From Actinomycetota bacterium (lineage in GTDB: Bacteria > Actinomycetota > Thermoleophilia > UBA2241): a DNA stretch of 11,758 nucleotides. Both the position numbers and the translations under genes were made by a program. The stretch is taken from the NCBI GenBank assembly GCA_003132645.1, contig PKYM01000165.1:2924-14681 (forward strand), given 5' to 3'. Positions 1 through 7,344 of this stretch are shown here, piece after piece. The notes beneath the pieces are model-generated. The model was not told where the DNA came from, searched no databases, and saw only the letters and a list, made by a program, of their open reading frames with translations. Position 1 is the stretch's first letter. Every line of letters starts with the position of its first letter.

Positions 1-55
1 AGGCTCCGCAGAAGTGACCGCGGCCGTCCGCGCCCTGCAGGGTGTGGCGGCGTAA
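1..55 (+). CDS. 3' end of an unidentified gene (partial)
   Basis: Reading from base 2, seventeen codons run without a stop to TAA at 53-55 and end in the residues AAVRALQGVAA. The codons are GC-rich at the third position, as in the other genes here, so this is probably the C-terminus of a + strand gene that begins outside the window. The tail is too short to assign a family. A stem-loop at 64-100 follows closely, which fits a gene end. It could also be a chance open frame at the window edge. Confidence 0.45.
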   Translation, partial: GSAEVTAAVRALQGVAA

Positions 56-63
56 GGGGCCCT

Positions 64-100
64 CGCCGTCGTAGTCCTGGCGTTTGCTACGCGGACGGCG
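64..100 (+). terminator. Possible stem-loop terminator after the partial left-edge gene
   Basis: CGCCGTC (64-70) pairs with GACGGCG (94-100), and GTAG (71-74) pairs with CTAC (87-90), leaving a three-base bulge and a 12-base loop. It starts nine bases after the TAA at 53-55. No T-run follows, so it is not a classic intrinsic terminator. It may be a U-less terminator, an mRNA 3' end stabiliser, or chance in GC-rich DNA. Confidence 0.3.
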
Positions 101-241
101 GGCGTCGTCTCGGGTCGCTCGACGCGCCTGACGGCGCGCCGGACCGCGAGCGTCATGGCAGGAAGCGCGCCGCGACGCCCGAAGTAGGCCACTCGTAAAG
201 GTCCGGCGCGCTTGTGACGACGATGAGCGCACGAGCCCTTT

Positions 242-247
242 AGGGAG
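242..247 (+). promoter_or_regulatory. Ribosome binding site for the amidase (decides start 252)
   Basis: AGGGAG lies four bases before ATG 252. The competing ATG at 387 has only a weaker GGTAGG-like sequence upstream. The site favours 252 although the resulting signal peptide is long. Confidence 0.5.
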
Positions 248-251
248 TGCC

Positions 252-2912
252 ATGATCGTCTTGAACGTCTTGCCGCGACGCCTCGTTTCGCCAACAGTCC
301 ACACCTCGGCAGATGCCGGCGCTCGCTTTCGTGCGCGCACGCGTGGGGCCGCAGCGACGCCTTCGACCGCGTTGGGTAGGCCGGCGATGCGGGCCGGCGC
401 CGCGCTCCTGGCTACGGTCGCGCTCCTGGGCGCCGTCGCGCTCCTGGTCGCGGCGGCACTCGCGCTGCTCGCGCCGCCGGCCGGCGCGGCCCCCCTCACC
501 AGCGGCTTCATCGTGCCGGTCCCGAGCTCGACGACGGGGTCTCTCGCGGCTCCGCTCACGGACGTGCTGAACGCCCCGGCGGCCACCGGGAGCGCGCTGA
601 ACGAGCGTTTCAGCCACTCGCTGCGGGCGGCGGTCGCACCCGACGGCAGACCGGCGACGAGAGTCGACACCGGGTCGCGGTTCGACATGATCGGCATCCT
701 CTTTCGCACGACTCCGGCAGGCGTGCGCACGGTCGGGTTCCGCCTGCGCGTGAGCCTCGACGGGAAGATCTGGACCCCCTGGTTCGCGGTCAAGGCCGAC
801 GCCCAGAGCGGCCCCGCGGGAAGCGTGTGCGGCAGGGCGGACCTGGTGACCGAGCCGATCTGGGTAGGCGCCGCCCGGTTCGTCGACTATGAAGTGACCA
901 CGGTCGGCGCCGGCGCGGCGCCCGTGAGCGATGTGCGGCTCGCCTGTGTCGACTCTGAAGTGACGACGGCCGTTTCGACGGCGTCGGCCACGGCACCGTC
1001 GCCCCAGCCGTCGCCCCCGGCGGCAGCGCCCCCGGCGGCGGCGCAGCTCGGCACGGCGAAGATCCCGGGCAGGCTGGCCGCGCCGACCAAGCCGCCGATC
1101 GTTACTCGCGCCAAGTGGGGCGCCGACGAGGCCTACCGGACGGGCTCGCCGTCCTATGGCGTCGTGCGCTGCGCCTTCGTCCACCACACGGTCAACGCCA
1201 ACACCTACACGCGTGCTCAAGCGCCGGCCCTCGTGCGCGGCATCTACTACTACCATACGCAGGTCAACGGCTGGCGGGACATCGGCTACAACTTCCTGAT
1301 CGATCGCTTCGGCACCATCTACGAAGGCCGCTATGGCGGCGTCACCAAGGCGGTGTTGGGCGCCCAGGTGCTCGGTTTCAACAGCTGGAGCACGGGCGTG
1401 GCGCTGATCGGCACCTTCGAGACGGTGGCGCCCTCCCCGGCGGCGGTCTCCTCGCTGGAACGGCTGCTGTCCTGGAAGCTCGACCTGTCGCACCTGAATC
1501 CGCGCGGCACGGCGCGCATCCGCTGTTCGACCACTGAGATGTACAAGGCCGGCCAGTGGGTGACCGTGCCTGTGATCCTTGGTCACCGACAAGTCAACTA
1601 CACCGAGTGCCCGGGCGACGTGCTGTTCGGCATGCTGCCCGCTATCCGCAAGACGGTGGTCGGCCTCGGCGACCCCAAGATCTTCACGCCGACCGCGAGC
1701 CCGGCTGCCTTCAGTCCCAACGGCGACGGCGCGCGCGACACCGCCACACTGAAGGCGGTCCTGTCAGGCTCCGACCACTGGGCGATCGCCGTGAGTGACG
1801 CCTCGGGCGCCGTGGTGGCCCACTTCTCGGGGACGGGTTCGACTGCCAGCGTGGTCTGGGACGGCCGCGACGACGCCGGGCGGCGGCTTGCCGACGGAAG
1901 CTACCTGGCGAGCTTCACCGCGACGAGCGCAAACGGGACCGCTCGACCGGCGAGCGTCGCGCTGCGTATCGACACGGTGCGGCCGGTCATCAGCAGCCTC
2001 ACGCTCAGTCCGGCCGTGATCAGCCCGAACGGCGATCATCTCGCCGACACTGCCCGCCTGGCGTTCGGCGTGAATGAGACGAGCAAGCTGAGCCTCACCG
2101 TGCTCGACGCGAAGGGCGTCGCGGTGCGCGCCGTGGCGGCCGCCGCCGCGGCCGCATCTGGCGCGCGGCAGATCACCTGGGACGGCAAAGTGAGTTCGGC
2201 CGGCGGCCTTGCGGCGGCGGCCGACGGTACCTACAGCGTGGTCGTGCGCGTCGCCGACGTGGCCGGTAACGCGGCCACCGCGCGACGCGCCGTGACAGTT
2301 GACGATACCCTCGGCCATCCGGCCGCGGCGCCGGTCTGGCTGTCGCCCAACGGCGATGGCGTGCGCGACGCGACGGTAGTGTCGTTTCGCACCACCCGCA
2401 GCGCGAAGATCGGCCTGGTTTTCGCCGCGTCGAACGGCACGAAGGTACGCCGGGTCGCGCTCGGCAGCCTGGCCGCCGGCCGGCACACCTGGTCGTGGAA
2501 CGGCACGAACGCGGCCGGCACCACGGTCGCCGACGGCCGCTACACCTGCACGCTCACGGCAGTGAACGCCGTCGGCACAGTGGCCGTGCCGGTGAGGCTG
2601 CGTGTCGACACCGCGCCGCCGGTCGCGGCGTGGCGCTCAGGCTCGGTAAAGGTCAAGCTCGGCAAGCAGCTCAACGCCGCCTACAGCGTCGCCGACAACG
2701 AGAGCCCGACGGCCGCCGTGACCATCGTGGCGAGCTCGGCGTCGGGAGCCACGGTGGCGTCGGTGTCGCGGCCCGCGGTAGCGACCGGGGTCGGCCAGAG
2801 ATGGGCCTTCAAGCCGAAGGCGCGTGGCCGCTACACGGTGCTGCTGGGTGCCGTCGACCGGGCCGGCAACCGCCAGACGGTCGTGGCCCGCCTCGTCGTC
2901 ACGGTGACGTAG
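252..2912 (+). CDS. Secreted PGRP-type N-acetylmuramoyl-L-alanine amidase with FlgD-like Ig repeats
   Basis: Predicted exported zinc amidase (Amidase_2/PGRP fold) that would cut the bond between muramic acid and L-alanine in peptidoglycan, outside the membrane. A hydrophobic segment at residues 48-74 ends in PPAGAA, a signal-peptidase-like site near 79-80. Residues 85-225 look like a beta-rich domain, then comes a Pro/Ala linker. The amidase domain spans about 285-465. Zinc ligands are predicted from FVHHTV (H311 or H312), GHRQ (H445) and ECPG (C453), with YNFLID between them. Three repeats follow, each opening with an SPNGD motif (residues 488, 591 and 698), as in FlgD-type Ig domains, then a fourth, more divergent Ig-like unit to the end. 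The ATG at 252 has AGGGAG four bases upstream, but gives an unusually long 45-residue n-region; ATG 387 (M46) would give an ordinary signal peptide. The family is clear; the start is not. Confidence 0.9.
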   Translation: MIVLNVLPRRLVSPTVHTSADAGARFRARTRGAAATPSTALGRPAMRAGAALLATVALLGAVALLVAAALALLAPPAGAAPLTSGFIVPVPSSTTGSLAAPLTDVLNAPAATGSALNERFSHSLRAAVAPDGRPATRVDTGSRFDMIGILFRTTPAGVRTVGFRLRVSLDGKIWTPWFAVKADAQSGPAGSVCGRADLVTEPIWVGAARFVDYEVTTVGAGAAPVSDVRLACVDSEVTTAVSTASATAPSPQPSPPAAAPPAAAQLGTAKIPGRLAAPTKPPIVTRAKWGADEAYRTGSPSYGVVRCAFVHHTVNANTYTRAQAPALVRGIYYYHTQVNGWRDIGYNFLIDRFGTIYEGRYGGVTKAVLGAQVLGFNSWSTGVALIGTFETVAPSPAAVSSLERLLSWKLDLSHLNPRGTARIRCSTTEMYKAGQWVTVPVILGHRQVNYTECPGDVLFGMLPAIRKTVVGLGDPKIFTPTASPAAFSPNGDGARDTATLKAVLSGSDHWAIAVSDASGAVVAHFSGTGSTASVVWDGRDDAGRRLADGSYLASFTATSANGTARPASVALRIDTVRPVISSLTLSPAVISPNGDHLADTARLAFGVNETSKLSLTVLDAKGVAVRAVAAAAAAASGARQITWDGKVSSAGGLAAAADGTYSVVVRVADVAGNAATARRAVTVDDTLGHPAAAPVWLSPNGDGVRDATVVSFRTTRSAKIGLVFAASNGTKVRRVALGSLAAGRHTWSWNGTNAAGTTVADGRYTCTLTAVNAVGTVAVPVRLRVDTAPPVAAWRSGSVKVKLGKQLNAAYSVADNESPTAAVTIVASSASGATVASVSRPAVATGVGQRWAFKPKARGRYTVLLGAVDRAGNRQTVVARLVVTVT
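402..455 (+). repeat. Three in-frame 18-bp tandem repeats in the signal peptide
   Basis: GCGCTCCTG recurs at 402, 420 and 438, exactly 18 bases apart and in the reading frame of the amidase. The three units encode ALLATV, ALLGAV and ALLVAA and build the hydrophobic core of the export signal. The first nine bases of each unit are identical and the rest has drifted, which points to an old slippage duplication. Confidence 0.7.
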
Positions 2913-2944
2913 CGGCCCCAGGTCGGACCGCGGCGCGACTGCGG

Positions 2945-2981
2945 ACCGGGCCCCGAAGCGGCTACAGCTCGGGGCCGCGGT
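2945..2981. terminator. Stem-loop between convergent genes
   Basis: GGCCCCGA (2949-2956) pairs perfectly with TCGGGGCC (2969-2976), and ACCG/CGGT extends the stem past a one-base bulge. It sits between the amidase stop (2912) and the stop of the opposing gene (3020), where a bidirectional terminator is expected. There is no T-run on either side, so the terminator role is inference. Confidence 0.4.
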
Positions 2982-3019
2982 GCAGAGACCCCGGGGGTCG
3001 ATCTCTTCTGAGACCGCGC

Positions 3020-3820
3020 TCAGTCGCCGCCCAAGGCGGCCCGACGGTGCCGGCAGTGAGGCATGGGGCATTCGGCCATGCGTTGCCGGTCACACATCTC
3101 GCAGCGCTGCTCGGCCGCCGACACCGGCAGGTCGAAATGCGAGCGCGAGCCGTTCCCACCGAGCCCCAGGGCCGCGAAGAGGGCTGCCGAGACGGCCTTC
3201 ATGTCGTCGATCGCGTCGGCCTTTTCGTCGAGGTCGACGAGTCCGATGCGGGCGGCCCGCTTGCGCACCCGGCCGTCGGGCACGCAGGCGAAGCGGTCGA
3301 GGCCGGCGGGCTGCCAGAGGCCGGCGCGGATCATTTCGCGCACCACCCAGAAGGAACGCGACTTGAGCGCGCCTCCGGAGCAGGCATAGAGCACGTCGAC
3401 GACCGTCACCGGGTCTGCCGGCCAGGGCAGCAGGCGGGCCCACACGTCGCGCGTCTCGCTCAGGCGGACGAAGTCGATGACGCGCCCCTTGCTGTCGGTG
3501 CGGGCGACCGGCGAGGCTGCCGCAAAACGCTCGATGTCGAAGCGCCGGTCGAAGATGTCGTCGGGCAGGCCGGCGGCTCGCAGCCGCTGCCAGTCGGCCC
3601 GCACGAGGGCCTCGGGCGCCGGCTGGGCCGCAAGGGCGCCGTAGCAGAGCAGCCTGTAGAAGAGCCGCCGCTGCGTGTGCGCGTCGCCCGACAGGAAGCG
3701 ACGCTTCTCGTCGTCGTCGAGCAGTTCCGGTGGCCGGCGCTCGCTCGTTTCGTAGCGCTGCACGAGGAAGAGCACGTCGTCGCGCCGCTCGCTGTTGGTC
3801 AGGGGCAGTTGGGTTTCCAC
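3020..3820 (-). CDS. HhH-GPD-like protein of unknown function with C-terminal Cys4 cluster
   Basis: A 266-aa, mostly helical soluble protein with no signal peptide. The C-terminus holds C240-x2-C243-x7-C251-x4-C256, suited to a [4Fe-4S] cluster or zinc. Upstream, residues 179-194 read CVPDGRVRKRAARIGL, which resembles the DxxVxR segment of HhH-GPD base-excision glycosylases (endonuclease III, MutY), where that Asp is catalytic. A cluster loop near the C-terminus is also typical there, but the classic spacing is C-x6-C-x2-C-x5-C, and I see no clear helix-hairpin-helix GVG motif. So a divergent HhH-GPD-type DNA-binding or repair protein is possible, not shown. The start is GTG 3820 with AGGAGG just upstream. 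The gene stands alone, converging on the amidase gene and divergent from the activase operon. Confidence 0.8.
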   Translation of the reverse strand: METQLPLTNSERRDDVLFLVQRYETSERRPPELLDDDEKRRFLSGDAHTQRRLFYRLLCYGALAAQPAPEALVRADWQRLRAAGLPDDIFDRRFDIERFAAASPVARTDSKGRVIDFVRLSETRDVWARLLPWPADPVTVVDVLYACSGGALKSRSFWVVREMIRAGLWQPAGLDRFACVPDGRVRKRAARIGLVDLDEKADAIDDMKAVSAALFAALGLGGNGSRSHFDLPVSAAEQRCEMCDRQRMAECPMPHCRHRRAALGGD

Positions 3821-3824
3821 GGCT

Positions 3825-3830
3825 CCTCCT
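3825..3830 (-). promoter_or_regulatory. Ribosome binding site supporting the GTG start at 3820
   Basis: On the minus strand AGGAGG is followed by AGCC and then GTG at 3820-3818. This near-perfect site supports a GTG start where no suitable ATG exists. Confidence 0.7.
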
Positions 3831-4033
3831 GTGGTCGCCAGGGACGGGGGTCTCGTTCGGCTGATCGGGAATCCACGCTACTGTCCGGGGCGCGCTGCCG
3901 GAAGGCGGTCCGCGGCGCTTCGGGGTGACGTCGCCCGGGCGCCGGGTACACGACCGTCGGGGGCCTCTGGGGAAGCGCCGGCGAGGCTCCGGCCAACGGG
4001 CACATCGGGGTGTGGGGGAGGCTGCGGGAACAG

Positions 4034-4062
4034 TTGACCGCTAATGCGGATAAAGTTAGTCT
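4034..4062 (+). promoter_or_regulatory. Candidate sigma-70-type promoter of the activase operon
   Basis: TTGACC (4034-4039) matches the -35 consensus at five of six bases. After a 17-base spacer comes TAGTCT (4057-4062), a weak -10 box. It lies in the only AT-rich island of the region and would give a leader of about 100 nt. CTAA (4041-4044) and TTAG (4056-4059) form a small inverted repeat within the spacer that could be an operator half-site pair. Confidence 0.35.
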
Positions 4063-4074
4063 TTAATCCAGATC

Positions 4075-4145
4075 GTAGCGCGGCCTGAGCTTGCGAGAGG
4101 CCGCTTCGCCCGCTACCCTACACGGGGTTTTCATACGCATCCCCG
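4075..4145 (+). promoter_or_regulatory. Structured mRNA leader upstream of the activase gene
   Basis: Stem 1: GTAGC (4075-4079) pairs with GCTAC (4112-4116) and encloses GCGGCCT/AGGCCGC (4080-4086 and 4098-4104), leaving a seven-base bulge. Stem 2: CGGGG (4123-4127) pairs with CCCCG (4141-4145). A Shine-Dalgarno-like GGGAGG (4147-4152) follows directly but lies 17 bases before ATG 4170, too far for a normal site unless the bases between fold. I recognise no known riboswitch class. Confidence 0.35.
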
Positions 4146-4169
4146 CGGGAGGTCCGAGTACACTCCGGT

Positions 4170-7100
4170 ATGGCGTTTTTGGGCATAGACATCGGCTGCA
4201 TCAGCCTCAAGGTCGCGCTTGTCGGCGAGCCTGACGATCGCGACCTCTTTGCGCGCCGCGCCGCTCAGGCACCCGACCTCTTCCATGTGCCGGGGTCGGG
4301 TCTCGCTTTGGCTGGCGAGCGTCCCATCCTGGTCACGCGCTATCGCCGCATCAAGGGCAGTCCGAGCGAGGCCACGCGCGCCCTGCTCGACGAGCTCTTC
4401 GCGGTCATGGCGGGCGACACGGTGCACGGCGTGCGCGTCACCGGCTCGGGCGGCCGTCTCATCAGCGAGGCCCTCGACGCCACCTACGAAAACGAGTTCA
4501 AGGCCATCGCCCGAGGGCTTGCCGGACTGCACCCCGACGTCGTCACCGTCTTCGAGATGGGTGGCGAGACCTCGAAGTACCTGCGCCTCGACACCGACGG
4601 CACGACGGGCCGCACGGGCATCGCCGACTACCAGACCAACGGCGACTGCGCGGCCGGCACGGGCTCGTTCATCGATCAGCAGGCGAGCCGCCTGATGTAC
4701 GAGATCGAAGACGTGGGAGACATCGTCATCGCGGCGGGGCGCGCTGCCAACATCGCGGGGCGCTGCAGCGTGTTCGCCAAGTCCGACATGATCCACGCCC
4801 AGCAAAAGGGCTACCAGCCGCCCGAGGTGCTCAAGGGCCTGTGCGACGCCGTCATCCGCAACTTCAAGGGCACCATCACCAAGGGTAAGATCGTCGCGCC
4901 GCCCGTCGCGTTCATCGGCGGCGTGGCCGCCAACCAGGGCGCGGTGCAGGCCGTGCGCGACGCCTTCGATCTCTCCGACGATCAGCTCTTCGTGCCCGAG
5001 CTCTATGCCTGGATGGGCGCCGTCGGCGCCGCCCTGATCGAGGCCGACGCCGCCGCCGAGCGCGCCACGGGGACCTCCGCCGCGAGCGCCGAGACGGCGC
5101 CAAGCAGCGTCGAGCTCGACCCCGCGCGCCTGCCGGCCGCCGTGTTTCCGACCATGGAACCGCTCTCCACCGAACGCGTCCTGCTGCTGCGCGATCTGGC
5201 CCGACCCTACGAGTTTCCCGACGACGAGACGGTGATCGACGCCTTTCTCGGCATCGACATCGGTTCGGTATCGACCAACCTCGTCGTCCTCGACCAGGCG
5301 GGCGAGGTGGTCAAGGCCATCTACACCAAGACGCAGGCGCGCCCGGTCGAGGTGGTCGACGCCGGTCTGGCCGAGATCCGCGACGCGATCGGCGACCGAA
5401 TCCGCGTGCTGGGCGTCGGCACCACCGGCTCGGGGCGCGAGCTGATCGGCGAGCTCTGCGGCGCCGACCTGATCACCGACGAGATCACGGCCCACAAGAC
5501 CGGCGCCGACTTCATCAGCCGCGCCATCGCCCGGCAGGTCGACACCATCTTCGAGATCGGCGGCCAGGACTCCAAGTTCATCTCCATGCAGGACGGCATA
5601 GTCGTCGATTTCGCCATGAACGAGGCCTGCGCGGCCGGCACCGGCTCGTTCCTCGAAGAGCAGGCCGAGAAGCTCGACATCGACATCGTGGGCGAGTTCG
5701 CCGACCTGGCTCTGCAGTCAACGGCGCCGATCAAGCTGGGCGAGCGTTGCACCGTGTTCATGGAACGCGACGTGATGAGCTACCAGTCGCGCGGCGCGGC
5801 CCGCAAGGATCTTGTCGCCGGCCTGGCCTACTCGATCGCCTACAACTATCTGAACCGCCTGGTGCGCGAGCGCAAGATCGGCGACTGCATCTTCTTCCAG
5901 GGCGGCACGGCCTACAACGATGCGGTCGCGGCCGCCTTCGCCCAGATCCTCGGCAAAGAGATCATCGTGCCGCCGCACAACGGCGTCATGGGCGCCATCG
6001 GCATGGCGCTGCTGGCCCGCGAACGCATGGGGCGTACCGGCGAGCTCACGTCGTTTCGCGGCTGGGATCTCTCGGCCGTCGACTACACGGTCAAGGATTT
6101 CGTCTGCAAGCACTGCACCAACGAGTGCGACATCCGCCAGTTCACGATCGAAGGCGAGAAGACCTACTGGGGCGACAAGTGCTCCGACCGCTACCGCAAG
6201 CGCGCCAAGGTCGACAAACAGCCCGTGATCGACGATCTCGTGGCGCTGCGCGAGCGGCTGCTGCTCGAGCCGTTCGAAGCGGCGGCGCAGAGAGCCGCGG
6301 CGGCCCCCCACACGGTCGGCATCCCACGCACCATGTACACCTTCGACCGGCTGCCGTTCTGGGCGACCTTCTTCGCCCACCTGGGTGTGCGCCCCGTCCT
6401 TTCGCGCGACACCGACAAGGGCATTCGTGAGAACGGCGTCGACATGACCGTGGCCGAGCCGTGCTTTCCGATCAGAGTCGCCCACGGGCACGTCGAGGCG
6501 CTCTTCCACGACGACGCCGACTATGTCTTTCTGCCCAACGTCCTAAACGAGGAGACCGAGTTTCCCGAGGTCAACTCGCACGCCTGCCCCTGGGGCCAGA
6601 CGCTGCCCTTCGTGATTCGCACGGCGCCCCGCCTCGAGCGATTCCGGGACCGGTTGCTCACCCCCCGGGTGCGCTTCCGGTTGGGCGCCGAACAGCTCGA
6701 GCGCGACCTGCGGCCGCTGGCCGAAAGCTTCGGCGTGGCGCGCTCCCAGCTCCACGACGCGGTGCTCGCCGGCAACGTCGCCCAGGAGGCTTTCCGCGAC
6801 GCTCTCGCGGCGGCCGGGCGCAAGGCGCTCGCCGACCTCGAGGCGTCGGGCGAGCTCGGCATCGTGATCATCGGGCGGCCGTACAACATGTACGACAAGG
6901 GCGTCAACATGGACATCCCCCGTAAGCTGCGCACCTTCTACGGCGTCAACCTCATTCCCATGGACTTTCTGCCGCTCAAGGGCATCGACGTGCGCGACGT
7001 CGTCGAGAACATGTACTGGAACTACGGGCGCAAGATCCTGCAGGCGGGCAAGTTCGTCGGCCAGCAGGAGCGGCTGCACATCATCTACCTGACGAACTTC

Positions 7101-7334
7101 AAATGCGGCCCCGACTCGTACATCAAGCATTACATCCGGGCGGCCTCGAGCAAGCCCTTCCTCACGTTGCAGTTCGACGAGCACCAGAACGACGCCGGGG
7201 CGATGACCCGCTGCGAGGCCTATCTCGATAGCAAGGGCTTCCTGCGCTGGTGGTCACAGGGCGGCGACGAACGGCTGCCGGTCGAGCGCGAGCCCTCCGC
7301 GAGCGCCCTGCCCGGCGACCCGGTGCGGGCCTAG
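4170..7334 (+). CDS. Tandem 2-hydroxyacyl-CoA dehydratase activase fused to a DUF2229 dehydratase-like module
   Basis: A 1054-aa cytoplasmic iron-sulfur ATPase of the BadF/BadG/BcrA/BcrD (HgdC-type) family. Activators of this family use ATP to push one low-potential electron into a partner cluster. Two activase domains are fused: 1-292 (GIDIGCIS; C160 in DCAAGTG; C199 in GRCSVF) and 358-620 (GIDIGSVS; GGQDSK; C487 in ACAAGTG; C527 in ERCTVF). In homodimeric activators each subunit gives two cysteines to one shared [4Fe-4S]; here one chain has all four. A patch C646-x2-C649-x3-C653 plus C671 follows. Residues 714-935 look like DUF2229 and 895-1030 like a HgdB-type Rossmann unit, with C765 (EPCFP), C806 (HACPWG) and C979 (FKCGPD) as likely cluster ligands. 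The gene is ten bases from its partner. Related clostridial proteins are often one longer chain, and E. coli YjiL/YjiM are distant relatives. ATG 4170 lacks a well-placed ribosome binding site. The substrate is unknown. Confidence 0.92.
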   Translation: MAFLGIDIGCISLKVALVGEPDDRDLFARRAAQAPDLFHVPGSGLALAGERPILVTRYRRIKGSPSEATRALLDELFAVMAGDTVHGVRVTGSGGRLISEALDATYENEFKAIARGLAGLHPDVVTVFEMGGETSKYLRLDTDGTTGRTGIADYQTNGDCAAGTGSFIDQQASRLMYEIEDVGDIVIAAGRAANIAGRCSVFAKSDMIHAQQKGYQPPEVLKGLCDAVIRNFKGTITKGKIVAPPVAFIGGVAANQGAVQAVRDAFDLSDDQLFVPELYAWMGAVGAALIEADAAAERATGTSAASAETAPSSVELDPARLPAAVFPTMEPLSTERVLLLRDLARPYEFPDDETVIDAFLGIDIGSVSTNLVVLDQAGEVVKAIYTKTQARPVEVVDAGLAEIRDAIGDRIRVLGVGTTGSGRELIGELCGADLITDEITAHKTGADFISRAIARQVDTIFEIGGQDSKFISMQDGIVVDFAMNEACAAGTGSFLEEQAEKLDIDIVGEFADLALQSTAPIKLGERCTVFMERDVMSYQSRGAARKDLVAGLAYSIAYNYLNRLVRERKIGDCIFFQGGTAYNDAVAAAFAQILGKEIIVPPHNGVMGAIGMALLARERMGRTGELTSFRGWDLSAVDYTVKDFVCKHCTNECDIRQFTIEGEKTYWGDKCSDRYRKRAKVDKQPVIDDLVALRERLLLEPFEAAAQRAAAAPHTVGIPRTMYTFDRLPFWATFFAHLGVRPVLSRDTDKGIRENGVDMTVAEPCFPIRVAHGHVEALFHDDADYVFLPNVLNEETEFPEVNSHACPWGQTLPFVIRTAPRLERFRDRLLTPRVRFRLGAEQLERDLRPLAESFGVARSQLHDAVLAGNVAQEAFRDALAAAGRKALADLEASGELGIVIIGRPYNMYDKGVNMDIPRKLRTFYGVNLIPMDFLPLKGIDVRDVVENMYWNYGRKILQAGKFVGQQERLHIIYLTNFKCGPDSYIKHYIRAASSKPFLTLQFDEHQNDAGAMTRCEAYLDSKGFLRWWSQGGDERLPVEREPSASALPGDPVRA

Positions 7335-7344
7335 AAGCGCGGAC

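Larger units (their letters stand above)
3821..4169. other. 349-bp divergent intergenic region
   Basis: This stretch separates the leftward Cys4 gene from the rightward activase operon and should hold both promoters. I find no convincing gene in it. The left two thirds are very GC-rich with no clear motif. Bases 4033-4075 are distinctly AT-richer and contain the best promoter candidate. Bases 4075-4145 contain two stem-loops in the presumed leader of the activase mRNA. Confidence 0.6.

Noticed and set aside
240..1592. Long minus-strand open frame of 450 codons opposite the amidase gene
   Set aside because: Arg- and Gly-rich low-complexity translation, no ribosome binding site, and fully opposite a gene with clear domain motifs. 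High GC removes stop codons from the other frames.
2987..2999. Palindrome GACCCCGGGGGTC next to the stem-loop after the amidase gene
   Set aside because: It has no room for a loop and is likely by chance in such GC-rich sequence.
2495..3928. + strand open frame of 477 codons spanning the end of the amidase gene and the opposing Cys4 gene
   Set aside because: It overlaps two supported genes in other frames and its translation has no recognisable domain; it is a GC-driven shadow.
4075..4145. Cobalamin or other known riboswitch in the activase leader
   Set aside because: I looked for the conserved cobalamin-box bases and other familiar class motifs and did not find them; only simple stem-loops are visible.
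4131..5495. Minus-strand open frame of 454 codons opposite the first activase domain
   Set aside because: Composition is biased to Ala, Asp, Gly, Val and Arg without motifs, and the opposite strand holds an unmistakable activase with correct cysteine and ATP motifs.
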